This document shows, piece after piece, positions 25,001-38,668 of a stretch of DNA of 64,000 bases (positions are counted from its first letter, which is position 1; each line of letters begins with the position of its first letter). A program made the translations under genes and the position numbers. The notes beneath the pieces were generated by a model. That model saw nothing but the letters and a program-made list of their open reading frames with translations. It was not told the origin of the DNA and did not search any database. Source of the DNA: Acanthochlamys bracteata (Eukaryota > Streptophyta > Magnoliopsida > Pandanales > Velloziaceae); the NCBI GenBank assembly GCA_019914995.1, contig CM034140.1, forward strand, positions 4,278,001 to 4,342,000, written 5' to 3'.

Positions 25001-25707
25001 GAAGAGAAAAAAAAGAGTTTACACAAGAGCAAAATTTTGAAATAAGTTTTTTAGATGGGACTCTAAAGTACGCCTAAACATCGGTGCCACAAGCGTGCGG
25101 AAACAACCAAACGAGTGCAAAGGTGGCAAGCACGACGACGGCTGAAGATGGTGGAGACTGAAAGACGGAGTCGGCAAAGAGAAAATTTTTTGTTTCTTTT
25201 TTGTCTGTTTGTCTTTTTTTTTTTATGCAAGAGTAATGCAATAATTTATAATTAGATAAACAACAATTGTGTCGTTGATTGATTAGTTCAATAATGATTG
25301 AGTCGAAATTGCTTTTCTAACATCGTAATTGGTAGCGTGTTAGCAAATTGAACGTAGAATGAAACGATTAATGGAAATGAAAAAGTAAATAGAAATTGAT
25401 GTTATTAGCACAACCTCCAAAAAGTCTAGATCTCAGCGCATGGCAACAATGCAACGAAGGTAAGATAAATATTATTTATGCTGAAGTTGCATGAACTTTA
25501 TCCTTAATAACTAATTAAAGAAATCAGAGCATCTACCTGGTATACGAACAAACCATAACTTAAACATCTAGTAAGTCTTTGTAGCCAATAAAGAAACCTA
25601 ATTAGGATGTTGAGCTTTTGACAAAAGAAGCACTATGTGTGGTTGTGATATTGCAGATGTCATTTAGAAACAAAAGCACAAAAAATTAGTAGCTTAAACC
25701 AATTGTA

Positions 25708-25757
25708 CTTATTATTATTATTATTATTGTTGTTGTTATTGTTGTTGTTATTGTTGT
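25708..25757. repeat. Trinucleotide microsatellite (TTA/TTG)n
   Basis: A run of ATT units followed by GTTGTTGTTATTGTTGTTGT, about 50 bases. On the minus strand it would read as Asn codons, but the frame is only a consequence of the repeat. Confidence 0.85.
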
Positions 25758-26789
25758 ATGGATTCACATATTGCATGAAAATATTAACTGAAGCAAATAA
25801 AAGACCAATATCTAAACAATGAAAGCAACATACCGACAAAACAAACACTTATTAATCTGTGAACATATACTCAATACAACATAAAATATAAACGTATGAC
25901 TCCCTGAGATTTTGAAAGTTTCGAATAAACCTAAGAGAGTTTGGAACAAGCTACGGATAATTGTTGGAATAGTTATAACACTGATATTAGAAACAATAAC
26001 ATATTGAATTAAGAGCTTATAAATTAAGCTACTACTTCACAAACTCCATAGCTGAGCTTCCAAGTACAATTTCAGATATAGTCAGTCCAATGTCATCTGA
26101 AAAAATAATTTTATATGCACATTTGAATTTCAGAATTCCCTTCGATAGAAAATTGAAGTAAGAATTTATTTAAACACAATAGACATGGGCACCACAATTC
26201 ACGATTTTATAACTTTAGTAAAAGAGGGGTATATATGAGCAGTATCAACTAAATAAACCAGTTTTTCTTGAAACAACTCTGGTGTAAATAAGATGCACTA
26301 TATATTCTATTTTTAATTGATCATTGGTCACCAAACCATTGGAATCATTATTACTACAAACACAGGCAATTTTTCTCTATAACTTGCACTAAACAATTGC
26401 TAAACACTCATAATATTTTTGTGAACTTTAGAAGAAATCATTATTCTGTAAGAATTAAAGATAAATCATCACTAATAGATACTTGATGGATACCACCACT
26501 GTCGACTGATCTCGGACACTTATATTTGCTAAAACACATCTATTGTCCCTTGATGTCAACAGCTCATCAAGATATCCCATCTTCTACTTTTACTTAGCTG
26601 ACTGTTTTTGACTAAACAACCACCACTATTACTGACACACTAAGCTCCTACGAATCACTGTTGATGTCACAAGTTACTACACTAAGAATTGATTTCAACC
26701 ACCATTGTTCGAACTTCAGCTCTCGCTCTCGAGCAACTTTCTAGATCTTCCTTCCTGACAAATCCCCTCTTCATCAGTCTAAGCTTCGA

Positions 26790-26900
26790 TATGCTCTAGA
26801 GGACTTCATCCTCGGAAGCACAAGCTGACGTTTTTTACTCTTATTCTTTGGACACTCATTTTTATTGTCATCAAGCTTTATATATATATATATATATATA

Positions 26901-26945
<45 letters not shown>

Positions 26946-27900
26946 ATATTATCACAGACAAAATATCTCAAATCCTTCTTTTTCTTTGACCTTCTTCACA
27001 TGTTACTCTCACTTAAGCCAAATTCCGTCCATCTTCCTCTTCCCACTATCAATGCTTCTGATTGTTGCAAATTTGACATCTGACCCTCTTTGCTCCTATG
27101 ATTACTATTCTCTTCAAAGATGCAGATGCTACTTTGTCAAATATAAAATCCGTGGCAACATTTCTATTCTTATTCTCCCGACACTTATTTTTATTGTGAT
27201 CAAGCTTATCATAGACAGAACATCTCGCATCCTTCTTTTTCTTTGGCCTTCTTTACATGTTACTCTCATTTGAGCCAAGTTTCGTCCGTCTTCCTCTCGC
27301 AGCTAATAATGCCTCTGATTGCTGCAAATTTGACATCTGACTCTCTTTGCTCCTATGTTTATCTATTCTCTTCAAAAATGCGGAAGCTCTCTTATCAAAT
27401 ACAAAATCCGTGGCAATATTATTTGTAAAATTACTAACGAGTTGATCGAATAAATTAGGAAGGCTTTGAAGGAAAATTTCTACTCCCTCTGCTTTCTTTC
27501 TTGCCTATCCAATTGGTAAAGTTGAGAGAATAAAGTATTAAGAGTGTTGAGATATTAGGTCACCAATTCTATCTCCGTCAACCTTAGAGCGTACTATTTT
27601 TTATCAAATAAAATTCAATTGTGTAGGACTCCAACAACTTACAAAAGGTGTCTTATATTTTCTTTCTACTCTTCTTCTCGGCAACAATGGATAACACTTC
27701 ACCTACAAGTGATAAGTGGATACTTGCAATACCATTGCGTTCCATCCTCTTTCTCTTTTCACCGACAATATTGTCTGGTCGTTTCTTAATACCATCATCG
27801 TTATTCTCCTTAGCGAGATCTATCATTACTTTTTATTTTCATCACTAAAAAGATTTTTCATTAATTTTCTCAGTGTCATATTTTATCGCTATTTAGAATC
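26790..27900 (-). mobile_element. Gag-like part of the copia fossil, with internal tandem duplication
   Basis: The minus strand shows SLVGEVLSIV, QSEALIVGRGR and a zinc-knuckle-like block, all in the order seen in copia gag. The segment from the knuckle back through the SEAL block is present twice: 26840-27160 and 27169-27420. Copy one carries an (AT)n microsatellite of about 70 bp absent from copy two. The whole is degraded. Confidence 0.65.
26878..26947. repeat. (AT)n microsatellite
   Basis: Seventy bases of almost pure TA repeat with two TCTA interruptions, inside one of the two gag-like copies; absent from the other, so it expanded after the duplication. Confidence 0.9.
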
Positions 27901-28029
27901 TCAACTTTGAATATGTAAAATTAAGATAATTACTAGACAAAGTCTCTTCTTACAATTAAAAACATAACAATTCGAAAATAAGATAGAATAATGATAATTA
28001 TGAAGAAAGAATATCACTGCATAGAAATT

Positions 28030-28790
28030 ATTTTACTATAACAGTATTATAATGTGGCTCTCTTCGCACTCTTCAACACAGCTATCTAGCACTCTATTGA
28101 ATGCTCACATTATAATTCACTTTCCACTCTGTGCTATAGTCAGCCTTATCACTTTATTTATAGAAATGAGTTCTAATTGAGCCTAGCTGCACCACACACT
28201 CTGCGTAATTGCAGGTCCCACATTGTACGGCCCAATGTGATTCTCTTTCTCCCTCTCCACATGTCTTGTTGGACATGTTTGCGCAGGTCTATTTTCATCA
28301 CTACATATTTTACTACACATGGCCTGCTCGCGTGCTTGCATCCGCACGATGAGCACCAGCACTGTGTGTACAGCCACACTTTGCAAACGCTCGCGCTTAG
28401 CTCCGCCTCACTCTTTCACCCGTATGCCGCACTGCCACGCACGTATCCGTTATTCGTGCACTTTCCCTTAGCTCTGCAATGCGATCTTCCTCTACGTCGC
28501 CCAATATCTGCTCGCCGGTGCAATTCGATCACCACCGCTGTCACTGCACCTGTCGATAGTAGCATCCACGGTCTCCATTTGGCCGCCGGATTCTTTGATC
28601 ACATTCGATATCCGATCGCTCCATCTAGTTCTAGCTGATCTAGTATGATTCAAATTGCCCAAATATGTCAGTGCGAGCTCCGAGTGAACGCTGCTTCCTA
28701 AGATTGCTGGCCCAAGCCCAGTTAGGCTGGCTTGCACCTAATATGCCTACCGGCCAAGCTTAAACGGGCTCCTAATGCAATGGGTTATGA
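28030..28790 (-). mobile_element. LTR-like block of the copia fossil (candidate)
   Basis: A more G/C-rich block lying where the 5' LTR of the antisense element should be. It contains a promoter-like TATAAATAAAG on the minus strand (28152-28162). Open frames through it, including a 153-codon one on the plus strand, show no family likeness and are probably a by-product of base composition. The second LTR was not found, so the call rests on position and composition. Confidence 0.35.
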
Positions 28791-28799
28791 AATGCAAAG

Positions 28800-31700
28800 C
28801 GCATTTACATATTCAACATATGAGAGTACTAATAATAGTTAAAATACATGCATGATGGAGTATGGAGTAGACTAAAGTTTGAAAATGGATTTGATCGAGA
28901 TTCAACTATTAAAATACATCAGGCATCACTGATGGCGCCTTTGTTGGCACTATGATCCGGTGAAGAACGAGGTTGGCTATAAGATGGAGATGGGAACTGT
29001 TAAGAATCGTTTTGTATTTAGGTGAAGAGCAACCAGCAACGTGGCTCTATCTTATCCATCCATCAAATAGAGATGATGTATTCAATCGTAGATGTGTACC
29101 TTGAAGATCATCAATTTATGAAACAATTACCCTATTATTTGAGAATAACGAATATCAATATCTATTAAGTTTTTAATTTAATAATACTTTTATTTTGTTT
29201 TAGTCACGTAGGAAATACATAAATGGAATATGAATGTTTAGTGGAGTAGGCATTAGCCATATCTAATTTGTTAGATTTTGTATTTTGTGTTTCGTTATCT
29301 ATTATTAAGCATATAACAGAAATAAATATCAACTAACGAATGACCTATTTTGGTATTTCTTAATTGGTAAAAAGTAAGTTTTTGAAACTAAATTCCATAA
29401 AAATTTGAAGTAAAAGTGACTCGATAATTTAGATAAACTAAGTACATATTTGGCATTACAAAATTTTTGTTAAATTAAAAAAATACAAAAAAGTTTAAGT
29501 AAAGTTTTATTATTACTTATATTTAAAGCTCATTTTCAAAAATTTTAAAAGTATTGTTCGTTTTAAAAAGTACTCTCAAAACTTTCCTTACAAAAAATAA
29601 AAGTGAATTTAATTGGAATACACCTTTAATTTTGACAACATGACTACTTCAAACAAATTGAATACAAACAAAAGCAAGTAGACATAAGTGAGCAAATTCT
29701 AATAGTATAGGCACTATTGTTGATATTACATCATTTATGTGCAATTCGAGGGTGAGGATTCTTCAAATTTGTACTCTTTCCCAAAAAACCTTAACATGGT
29801 GCTTTTTTGGAGATATCCTTTTGCATAAGTCTCAATTTTATCTTTTATTGTTCTGTTATTTTAAGAGAATGTAAGATAAATTTATCGAAATGTTGATTAA
29901 AATAAATAACTAGGAGCAATTTTTTTAATTATTTTATTTTTATGTCTTTCATTTTGAAAAATTTATTATTTTATTCTAATTTTATCCTCAAAATATTCTT
30001 TTCAAAGTAAATTTTGTCTAATATTAAGGATGCGTTTAATTACACATAATTCACTTTTTTACGTTAGATTTGAGAACTTATTCTTTTTATTTCAGTTTAT
30101 TTTGAATTTACTAAACTTATTTCTAATTAACTTTCTACCGAATTCAATTTGGTCAAATTCGATCGTACGAAACTTAATTTTTATCAATTAAAACGCACTA
30201 ATTATGCAATCATTCTTATCCGCTAATTTTTGACTATCTTAAGAAAAAGGCCTACTAAAATCTTCGACTCACCCTCTTAAGTTTCTCTCTTATCTATAAA
30301 TAAATGGGCTTTGCTATACCTTCCAACAAACTCTCCATTTAAATTTCCAGTTCCGTATTTCATATGTTGATAACCGTTTTAGTGAACATAACATTTGAAT
30401 CATGGTTTACGTATTTATTAACTTTCGATTCCTTTTATTATGTTTGACACCAGTCACTATAATGTTTGACATTTGACTCTTTGGAGTCGCACGGTCCAAT
30501 CACTAGCTTGTTTGATGTTCTCTCACTTTCACGAGAAAGCAGTTAAGCCGTTGCTATCATCTTTTGCTTTTAGGTTCATTTTTCCGCACTTGAAAGATAT
30601 TTACAAGTATTTTTAAAAATGAATTTTTAAAAATAAATTTTATTATTTAATTTAAAAAATGTAATAATAAAATTTTATTATGTAAAATTATTTATATTTT
30701 AAAAAATTTTAAAAATATTAAAGAAAAATTTATTAAAATATTAAATAAAACAGAATTGAAAAGATTAATCATATAGCACTTTCATCTTGGAAGATTTTAG
30801 CATATTCCCTCTATTTCTAGCTTCCCATTTAGGCAAAAAAGAAAATAATAAACAAGGTATCAAAATATGACTTTAAAAAAAATTGCATGACACTCTCACA
30901 TATTAATAATTTTCAATTTATTTTTCTTTTGAGCATCAGCATTAACGGATAATTTTTTCTCACAAAATTTATAATTTAATTATTCAATTCATGAAATCTT
31001 ACCCTTATATAATGCTAATCTCAACCTACGAACTTTCTAACTTAAAGAATATTTAAAAGTACTTATAAAATAAATTTTTTTAAAATAAAAAATATTTTTA
31101 TTTAGTTTAATAAATAAATTTTATTATTTTAATCTAAAAAATTGAAAATAAATAATTATATTTTAACTTTTTGTAAATTATTATAAAAATATTTGTTTTA
31201 TAAACTACCATAATGCTGAAATAATTGTTTCAAAAGTGTCTCGTTATAAGTGTTAGGTGAGAAGTCATGGGATTCTTCTTGGTTTTATATTAAAAAAAAA
31301 AACCAACATAAAAAGTTATTGATGATTTGGAGTTGTACAACTAAATATTACATAAATGCTTTTCGGAAAGCGACCGTTTCTTGTGCTCATAATGAGCCAT
31401 CAAATATTCAAATCCAACAAAACAAGTAATCATCATCAAATTTTTTTACTAATGTTGCTACTTATTTTATTAAGATCAACTTTTACCTTTTTTTCCCCTT
31501 CTTTCTCATGATTGAGATGACATATTTTCAGTTCTTTTAATAAAATTTTCATGTAGATTTGTTTTAGCAAATTTTCTTTTGACACAAAAACAAGTATAGC
31601 TAAGTATGTTTTATTTCACCGATAATTCATAATTTTTTTTGTAAAGAATAAGCTGTGAACAAAATCCATATTTTATATTCACAAAAACTTATAATTTATT

Positions 31701-34700
31701 TTTAAAAATAAAAACTTATTCCTGTGATCACTTTATGACTAATAAATAAATCCTAATTAAACAGGAATATTATTATACGCATATTGAGTTATTGACTGCA
31801 CTTTTTTGGTACATTTTTTTCTTTTTTAAAACCGAACAAGATAAAATATTTAATAGTGCTTTTACAATAATTTAATTTAAACAAATAGTATTTTTATTCT
31901 ATTAAAAAAATAGCTTTTTTCAAATAAAATAATAAAAATAAATTATAATAAAATCTTATGTCGTATATTTTTTTAAATTTTTTAAATTCTAAAACAATAT
32001 AAAATAAAATAGAAAGATAAAAAGCACTTGATTAACACTCTCATTGCTAGCTATAGTATGGCCTTTCTGTTAAATTATTTGTGATGAGTAAATAAGCTTT
32101 AACTCCCTAAAATGAAGAGCAGGCAGACAAGAAGCAAAGAGGATTCTTATAAAAATCTCACATTTATTCGCTATAGTTTTTGTTAATCATGGAGTTATAA
32201 AATCCTCATGTTCTCTTCCTGCACTGTAATTGTTCGGAATATATGCATATTACTTTTTAAATGGGTCAATGCATATTACCACGATCGATCCTGTTGATAT
32301 AAAATTTCAAATTAGATATCTATAATTGAATATAAAAAATTATGTGTTATAAGTATATTAATAAATTTTTTATTTAATCGGATCACAAAATTAATTTTCA
32401 TTCAACTTTTTGATCGAGATGATTTTTATAAAAAAAAACTTCATAATATATATTGTTCTTTTTTGTCATCTTAGTTAAAAAATGGGATAAAAATTAATTC
32501 GTAATTCAATTAAGCTAAAACTTTTGTCAATATATTTTTAATTTATAATTTTATATATAATGATGAAGATCGAATTTAAAATTTTGTACTAATAGAACTA
32601 TTGGTGATGTGTACGAATATATATTTAGAAAGTGATGTGCATATCTCCACTCTTAATCATGTGTTTCGTAGTGTAATTTACGTTGTTTCCTTTAAATTTC
32701 ATATTAACTATTAGTAAATTTTTGTGAACTTTCAGAATTTAAATTTTAATTTACTCTAATTCGGTATTTCTCATGCTTCAATTTCTACAGGGTTAACGTT
32801 TTTCCCATATTTCGTAATCTTATTAATGTGAAATTTCGATTTTGGTTTATTTAAATAAAGAATAAAGAAAAACTTCATGTTACTTTATCTTGTAGCTAAA
32901 TTTTAAAATACTATCATCTCTCTCTGGTTCAACATATTGCAATCATATTTATAAAACTATGAGCTTTTGAAAGTTTGCATTATGTTGCTAAGTTTTCTAT
33001 TTTATTTTTTGAATAATGAATACTACCGACTAAGACATAGTACATAAAATATTGGTTCTATATTATTTAAATGAACACAATCACACATGTAGTTGCTTAT
33101 TATAACCAAGAAAATCATCAAGAAATAACATATGTACCTTAGTAAATTAAAAACTTTGCATTGCTTCATATATTGTTGCGATAAAACCCAATCTGAACAT
33201 CAATTCGGAAAGACTGTCGGATAACCGGACCACTGCTTATATGGTACATTACTAGCTCGACCCACTAGGTTAAGCAGGAATAGTCAAATATTTGAACTTT
33301 TGAGGTAGATATTTTTCGCACCGTTTCAACAATTTTTTATTTGAACTTTAATTCTTTTCATAATATATTTTCTATAATATTTTATAAATTTTAAAAAAAA
33401 TTAGAATTTTTTATTTATTTATCATAAGCTATTGTTATTGCTTGTTTTATTAGTTTTTAGATAAAAAAAATAGAGCTAATTTTTAATCTCTAAATAATTT
33501 TCAATCTAGAAATGCTCTATTTTATAAGCACTTTCAAGCATCCCCTTCAACTTCCAAGAACAAGTTAGTCACAACTTCATTAAACCGTGCAACAACCTAC
33601 AGGTCAAAGAAATAGAGTTACGGGTATATTGACAACACAAACCACTTCTAATAGGGATATCCAAACTATAATAAGCCGTAACAACTACAATGAACCAAAT
33701 AAAATCAGAAAAAACAGAATCATACTCAAACTATTAAATCTAAACTGATTGCAAGAGTTCATCTTAACCGGGAGATTGAAAAAAAAAAACAATTACCACA
33801 AGTAAAGACAAACATTTGCCATTCATCAAGGGCCCTATGAGGTTCTGTGTGCTTGCGGCCATAGGTGGAGATCAGTTGATAGTGCTGAACAATTTAACTT
33901 AACCAAGAAATTCATCACCTAATAATAACATCATGCCAGAAACAAGGTAGGTAGAACGATTTAAGGAAATATTACTATTACAGACTCGCAACGTGTGAAA
34001 AGAAGTAAAGCTATGATAGAGACTGTGAGCTTGTAAAGTATGTTGTCGAAATTAGGAGAATGCCAAAGAGTTCAGCCACAGCCAGCACCGCTATGGAGAC
34101 TCGCCAAGATCTACAACAGCTTGTCGTGTAAACTCAATCCTTTCACTCGATTGCTCTTTGTTTCAAACCTAATCAACATCTTTCTTCTCCTCTACGCCCT
34201 CTTTTCTATTTTTTTCATAAAACAACACTAACATATTTTCCAAAAAATAAAACAATGATTGGAGCAAGAGATTGAGATTGGTAGTAAAAAGGATTGACTC
34301 AACTAGTATATGGCAGAATTTTGAGTGAAACGATGAGGAGGTGGAGATGTTAGACAGAGGGAAGAAAGACGATGCAATAATCGTCGACCGCATCGGTTAC
34401 TAGAAAAGGCATAATTTTGAGTATGGGTTGAATTTTTAGTGTCGTGCGAGTGCGGCCTGCGACGGCGTGTGGGGATGCGGCAAGTGTCGATGAATTCAGA
34501 GATGAAGGAGAAGAAGAAAGTAGGTATCGCTGAAGTCATTATCGACGATGTTACAAGTGAGTGCAGGTGCAAAAAGGAAAATAATTTAGGATTCATCTAT
34601 GGAAGAGAAAATAAAATAATTTTTTAAAAAAATAATAAAACTGAATGAACCAATTCTATCGGGTCGATGAATTGATCCGAAAAATACAGGACTCGATTAG

Positions 34701-35500
34701 GATCATATCAAATTAACTGCAATAGACGATCCACTATAAAACTCGGCCTACAATGAGTACGAAATTACTGGTTTTCGGCCCGACTCGATCGACTACACTA
34801 TATATAACTATTATAAGCTAAAAAAATACGATATCAAAATATTAACTAAAATATAGTAATATTTTTTATTTAAATTAAAATAGCAGAACTTAATCCTCTC
34901 TTTTCAAACTAATTTATATGTTAAAAGAACTAATATTTATTTTTGTTAAAAAAGTAAATTTCAACATAAATATAAGCTCTCGTTAAATAATTTATATTTA
35001 TTTGTGTGGCATGGTAATTTTTTATTTTATCAAAATTAACTTTAAGATGGTGGTCGAAGGATTAGATGTTTCGTTAAATCTAATTAATAATTAAGAAAAA
35101 TAAAAAATTAGATAGAATAAAAGTTTAATTTGTTACTGGTATCGTTGTTGTTGATCATCCTTGATTTCACTTCAAGCCATCAAACTTTGAATCAAAAAAA
35201 TTTTATTATAAGAGAAAAGGATAAAGTTTGGAATTATTACTAGAAATTCATCAAATATTATTAGATAAAACAAAATAATAAATGGCACCAAAGTAATCCC
35301 ACACTGCCGTGAGTCTCCTAATGAACAGAATTTTAGAGACTTTGCCTTATAAATAAAGGAATAACGCTATCAATTTAATTAAAATTTTAACTCACCAAAT
35401 CAATACTAGGGACTTACACTCTCATTAACAACCACGTGTGACTTAATATTGTGTTGAGTTCTAGCTGGTAGAGTAATGTGGTAACGTAATACCTTTACTT
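28800..35500. other. Long AT-rich intergenic region, no clear gene
   Basis: Mostly low-complexity A/T-rich DNA with MITE-like blocks (about 30600-30740, 31040-31210, 31830-32030, 33340-33480). A more mixed stretch at 33830-34620 has short frames on both strands. One, 34040-34231, would encode 63 residues ending in a hydrophobic segment (LLFVSNLINIFLLLYALF), but no family is recognised. 34640-34800 contains CGATCCG/CGACTCG-rich sequence typical of plant repeats. Confidence 0.5.
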
Positions 35501-35924
35501 CCTCCGTGTAGCTTTGATTGTTCGGTAAGCCCGGAGATTGGTCGCCGCTGTTTGAACCCACCAAACTTGAAAATCAGAGTAACAACACGTGGCAGCTATC
35601 GCACGGTTTGTTTCGTACGTTCCTTCCTCACACCAGATCTCTCTTCTGTTTGGTCCACTCCCAAAAAAATCATCACTTGCCTAATATAGGGACATCAATG
35701 TCTAATAGGAAACCAACCAGATTTTGCCAAACAATTTGACCAATCTTATTCTTCGAAACGCAAACTATCCAGCCCTTCTTTGCAAAATATCGAATCTCGC
35801 CTTCTTCTACTTCCTTCTCACCAACCCTTGTTTCTTCACTCCCTCTCCAGATCTACTTCTGTTCTTTTGCTCTGTCTGCGATCTCTTCATCAATCTTCTT
35901 CTTTTTTTTCTCAGGCGGCAGGGA
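35500..35924 (+). other. Promoter and leader of the translocator gene
   Basis: The leader is pyrimidine-rich, with a TTTTTTTTCTCAG tract at 35900-35913 that could be a splice acceptor just before the ATG at 35925. An open frame continues in phase upstream to an ATG at 35724, but it is Phe/Leu/Ser-rich from the pyrimidine tract and is unlike any family N-terminus, so I treat it as leader. Confidence 0.5.
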
Positions 35925-37016
35925 ATGGGAAAGGGAGGTTCATCAGCTACCAGTGCCGCCGCATCAGCGAGCGGAATGAGCGAATCGGTGGTGCGCAAAG
36001 TTCTCCTCTCTTACTTCTACGTCGCCGTATGGATCTTCCTCAGCTTCACCGTAATCGTCTACAACAAATACATCCTAGATCGGAAGATGTATAACTGGCC
36101 GTTCCCGATTTCTCTAACAATGATTCACATGGCTTTCTGTTCTTCTCTTGCAGTTCTTCTCGTTCGCTTCTTCCGCGTTGTCGAACCACCCACTTCTCCG
36201 CCAATGACCAAAGATCTCTATGTTTCTAGTGTTGTACCAATTGGTGCTCTTTACTCGCTCTCGCTTTGGTTCTCGAATTCCGCCTATATTTATCTCTCTG
36301 TTTCTTTCATTCAAATGCTCAAAGCGTTGATGCCTGTTGCTGTTTATTCGATTGGGGTTTTGTTTAAGAAAGAACAGTTTAAGTCTTCTTCGATGGTTAA
36401 TATGCTTTCGATCTCGTTCGGAGTTGCGATTGCTGCGTATGGTGAGGCGAGGTTTGATGCCTGGGGTGTTACCCTACAGCTTGCTGCTGTTGCTTTTGAA
36501 GCCACAAGGCTTGTTCTTATCCAGATTCTGTTGACATCAAAGGGGATTTCGTTGAATCCGATCACTTCGCTTTACTATGTTGCGCCGTGTTGTTTGGTGT
36601 TTCTGTTTGTGCCTTGGGTGGTGGTGGAATTCCCGGTTCTGCGGGCGTCGTCGTCATTCCAGCCGGATGTGTTCATTTTTGGTACCAACTCTCTCTGTGC
36701 TTTCGCGCTAAATCTGGCTGTTTTCTTATTGGTTGGGAAGACGTCGGCGTTGACCATGAATGTCGCTGGAGTTGTTAAAGATTGGCTTTTGATTGCTTTC
36801 TCGTGGTCGGTGATCCGGGACACTGTCACCACTATCAATCTGGTAGGATATGGGATCGCATTCCTTGGTGTGGCCTACTACAACCATGTCAAGCTGCAGG
36901 CCCTCAAGGCCAAGGAGGCACAGAAGAAGGCGCAGCAGGCTGATGAGGAGGCTGGGCGGCTGCTCGAGGAACGGGATGGAGGTGACCGTAGCAGCAAGAG
37001 CGATTCACAAGCTTGA
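35925..37016 (+). CDS. Nucleotide-sugar / triose-phosphate translocator family transporter
   Basis: Membrane antiporter of the NST/TPT (drug/metabolite transporter) superfamily, closest in feel to the Arabidopsis At5g25400/At4g32390/At2g25520 group annotated as probable sugar-phosphate/phosphate translocators. Substrate and membrane (probably Golgi or other endomembrane) are not settled. It has 363 residues in a single exon and no transit peptide. Hydrophobic segments lie at about 25-45, 62-83, 101-122, 126-147, 156-172, 181-202, 212-237, 248-270, 283-297 and 302-320, about ten in all as in the family. Family motifs include NKYILD (47-52), [29 protein letters not shown] (123-141), GEARFDAWG (173-181), [21 protein letters not shown] (211-223) and [18 protein letters not shown] (273-290), with K285 in the conserved NVAG..KD block. 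The tail (323-363) is charged, cytosolic and Lys/Glu-rich. The start MGKGGSS was chosen over an in-phase upstream ATG. It looks intact. Confidence 0.94.
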   Translation: MGKGGSSATSAAASASGMSESVVRKVLLSYFYVAVWIFLSFTVIVYNKYILDRKMYNWPFPISLTMIHMAFCSSLAVLLVRFFRVVEPPTSPPMTKDLYVSSVVPIGALYSLSLWFSNSAYIYLSVSFIQMLKALMPVAVYSIGVLFKKEQFKSSSMVNMLSISFGVAIAAYGEARFDAWGVTLQLAAVAFEATRLVLIQILLTSKGISLNPITSLYYVAPCCLVFLFVPWVVVEFPVLRASSSFQPDVFIFGTNSLCAFALNLAVFLLVGKTSALTMNVAGVVKDWLLIAFSWSVIRDTVTTINLVGYGIAFLGVAYYNHVKLQALKAKEAQKKAQQADEEAGRLLEERDGGDRSSKSDSQA

Positions 37017-38400
37017 TGCTGCAAAATGGTTCTTCTTATTCCGTGGTGATTATGTTACCTGTTCTCTTATCTTCTGAGTACTACTGTGCTACTGCTGCAT
37101 TCATACCTAAATTATGCTGTACTAAGAGTAGGGAAAATTAGAACTTTGGATAAATAGGCCCAGTCATTTACGTTCACTATTCTAGTAAATCATGTCTTAC
37201 CTTTGAGATTATTTGCTATTTTTTATTTTCCTTCTGAGATGAGAGGAGATCATGAAAGTTGATCTAAGATCTGGTGCTAAAACTGTGCCAAATTTTTATT
37301 TTATTTTGCTGCTTTTGTGGTGCCTTCAAAGCTTTATTGTCTGATACATGCTCGATGATTCCTCGTTTACAATTTCCTCTACGTTACTGCTGGTAGTTGA
37401 TCTTTGAATTCAGTATACCACTGGAAATGCGGCATGATTTGTATTCACATTTTTCTGAATGCACGTTTGATGGGAGGCAGAATTGCACCTGAGGTCACCC
37501 CGGTATTTGCTGAGATAAGGTATGTAGAGTTATGGGCGCTTCTTAGTTGAGATCAGGTATTCTTGGAGTTAAAGGGAGTTTTCTGGTTTATTATTATTTA
37601 GTTCATTGAGGAAGGTCACACAAGCAGATACCTTAAAAAAATTACAAGTAAATAAATTGAAGTAAACCACTTGTATGATCTAATATTGGAAGTTGTAGAA
37701 ATCGTCACTTCATCAGAATAACAGTTGTACTTAAACTATGACCTGGGCTACATGAGATCTACTAATTGTGGTTTTTAACTTTGTCCTGTGCTATATGAGA
37801 TATATTTACTGTCATCTTAACTGTTATGAAGCCTAGGCCTCTATAATTAAGGGTTTCGTAAGTCACTATCGCTTACAATATTGTGGTGTGGTTTCTTATA
37901 GCTGATAGTTGATCATGTATTCATGTGGACTTTGTACTGATTATTCAGAATCTACAAGTTCAGTACTATGTATATTTTATGCTTCTATTTAAGTAATCAA
38001 TGATGTTATCTATTTGGTTGTAAGGTGCTGCATCTATTAATTTGAATGCCTGATATATTGGAGAATACCAAATGTCGGACCAGAAAATGGTAAAAGAAAT
38101 TTGAGGTTAAAACGACAGAAGCAACAAAGATGAACCAATTTTAGGAACTGACGCTTCTGTTCTGTAGTTTGAAGTTTGTAAGGGAATCTGTTACACTGGG
38201 TTAGGTTTTCTACTGGAAAAGTAGGAAGTGCGCTCCCTAGCTAGTTCTGTTCATTTTCTGCTTGTCCTTGTCGCATTGGGTTACAACCTATCTTACATCG
38301 AAGGGTGCCGCTGCACGACTTCCACCTATCACCTAGTGCATCACTGCTTTTTCCTTGAGATTATTTTGTTACCACATGATAAGCTAGTGCATGCCGAAAC
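37017..38400. other. 3' flank of the translocator gene
   Basis: Likely 3' UTR for the first few hundred bases, then unique-looking intergenic sequence of moderate A/T content. No coding similarity seen; a short frame at 38228-38419 is not convincing. Confidence 0.45.
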
Positions 38401-38403
38401 TAA

Positions 38404-38604
38404 GGTGCCGTTTGGATAGACTTATTTCAACTTATAAGTTGAAATAAATTGAAAACAGTAAAATAAGAGTGTTTGGATAAACAACTTATAAGTTATTTTT
38501 TTAACTTATAAGTCATAGAAATAAAAATTACGTTGAGTAATTTTTTCAAAATTTTTTTATCTGTTTGAAAAAAAATAACATTATTTGACCTTATTAAGTT
38601 AATA

Positions 38605-38668
<64 letters not shown>

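Larger units (their letters stand above)
23200..28790 (-). mobile_element. Decayed Ty1/copia LTR retrotransposon (fossil), antisense
   Basis: Recognisable parts occur in the order expected for Ty1/copia when read on the minus strand: an LTR-like block (about 28.03-28.79 kb), gag-like (about 26.8-27.9 kb), integrase-like (about 24.25-25.0 kb), reverse-transcriptase-like (about 23.53-23.77 kb) and the linker before RNase H (about 23.25-23.42 kb). Gag, integrase, RT in that order separates copia from gypsy. The copy is broken at many places and cannot act. The intervening stretch 25.1-26.7 kb has no recognisable domain and may hold inserted DNA. I did not find a matching second LTR, a primer-binding site or a target duplication, so outer limits are approximate. 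The degree of decay suggests an old insertion. Confidence 0.7.

Noticed and set aside
26774-27083. Frames made of Ile-Tyr repeats
   Set aside because: Pure translation of the (AT)n microsatellite.
28177-28638. A 153-codon open frame on the plus strand
   Set aside because: His/Leu/Ser/Thr-rich composition without any family likeness, in the G/C-richer LTR-like block of the antisense copia fossil, with overlapping frames on the other strand; most likely a composition effect.
34303-34596. A 97-codon frame on the minus strand
   Set aside because: Ser/His/Phe-rich, no recognised motif, no splice or promoter context; not supported as a gene.
35724-35924. In-frame N-terminal extension of the translocator
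   Set aside because: The extra 67 residues come from a pyrimidine-rich leader and do not resemble family N-termini; MGKGGSS at 35925 fits the family length.
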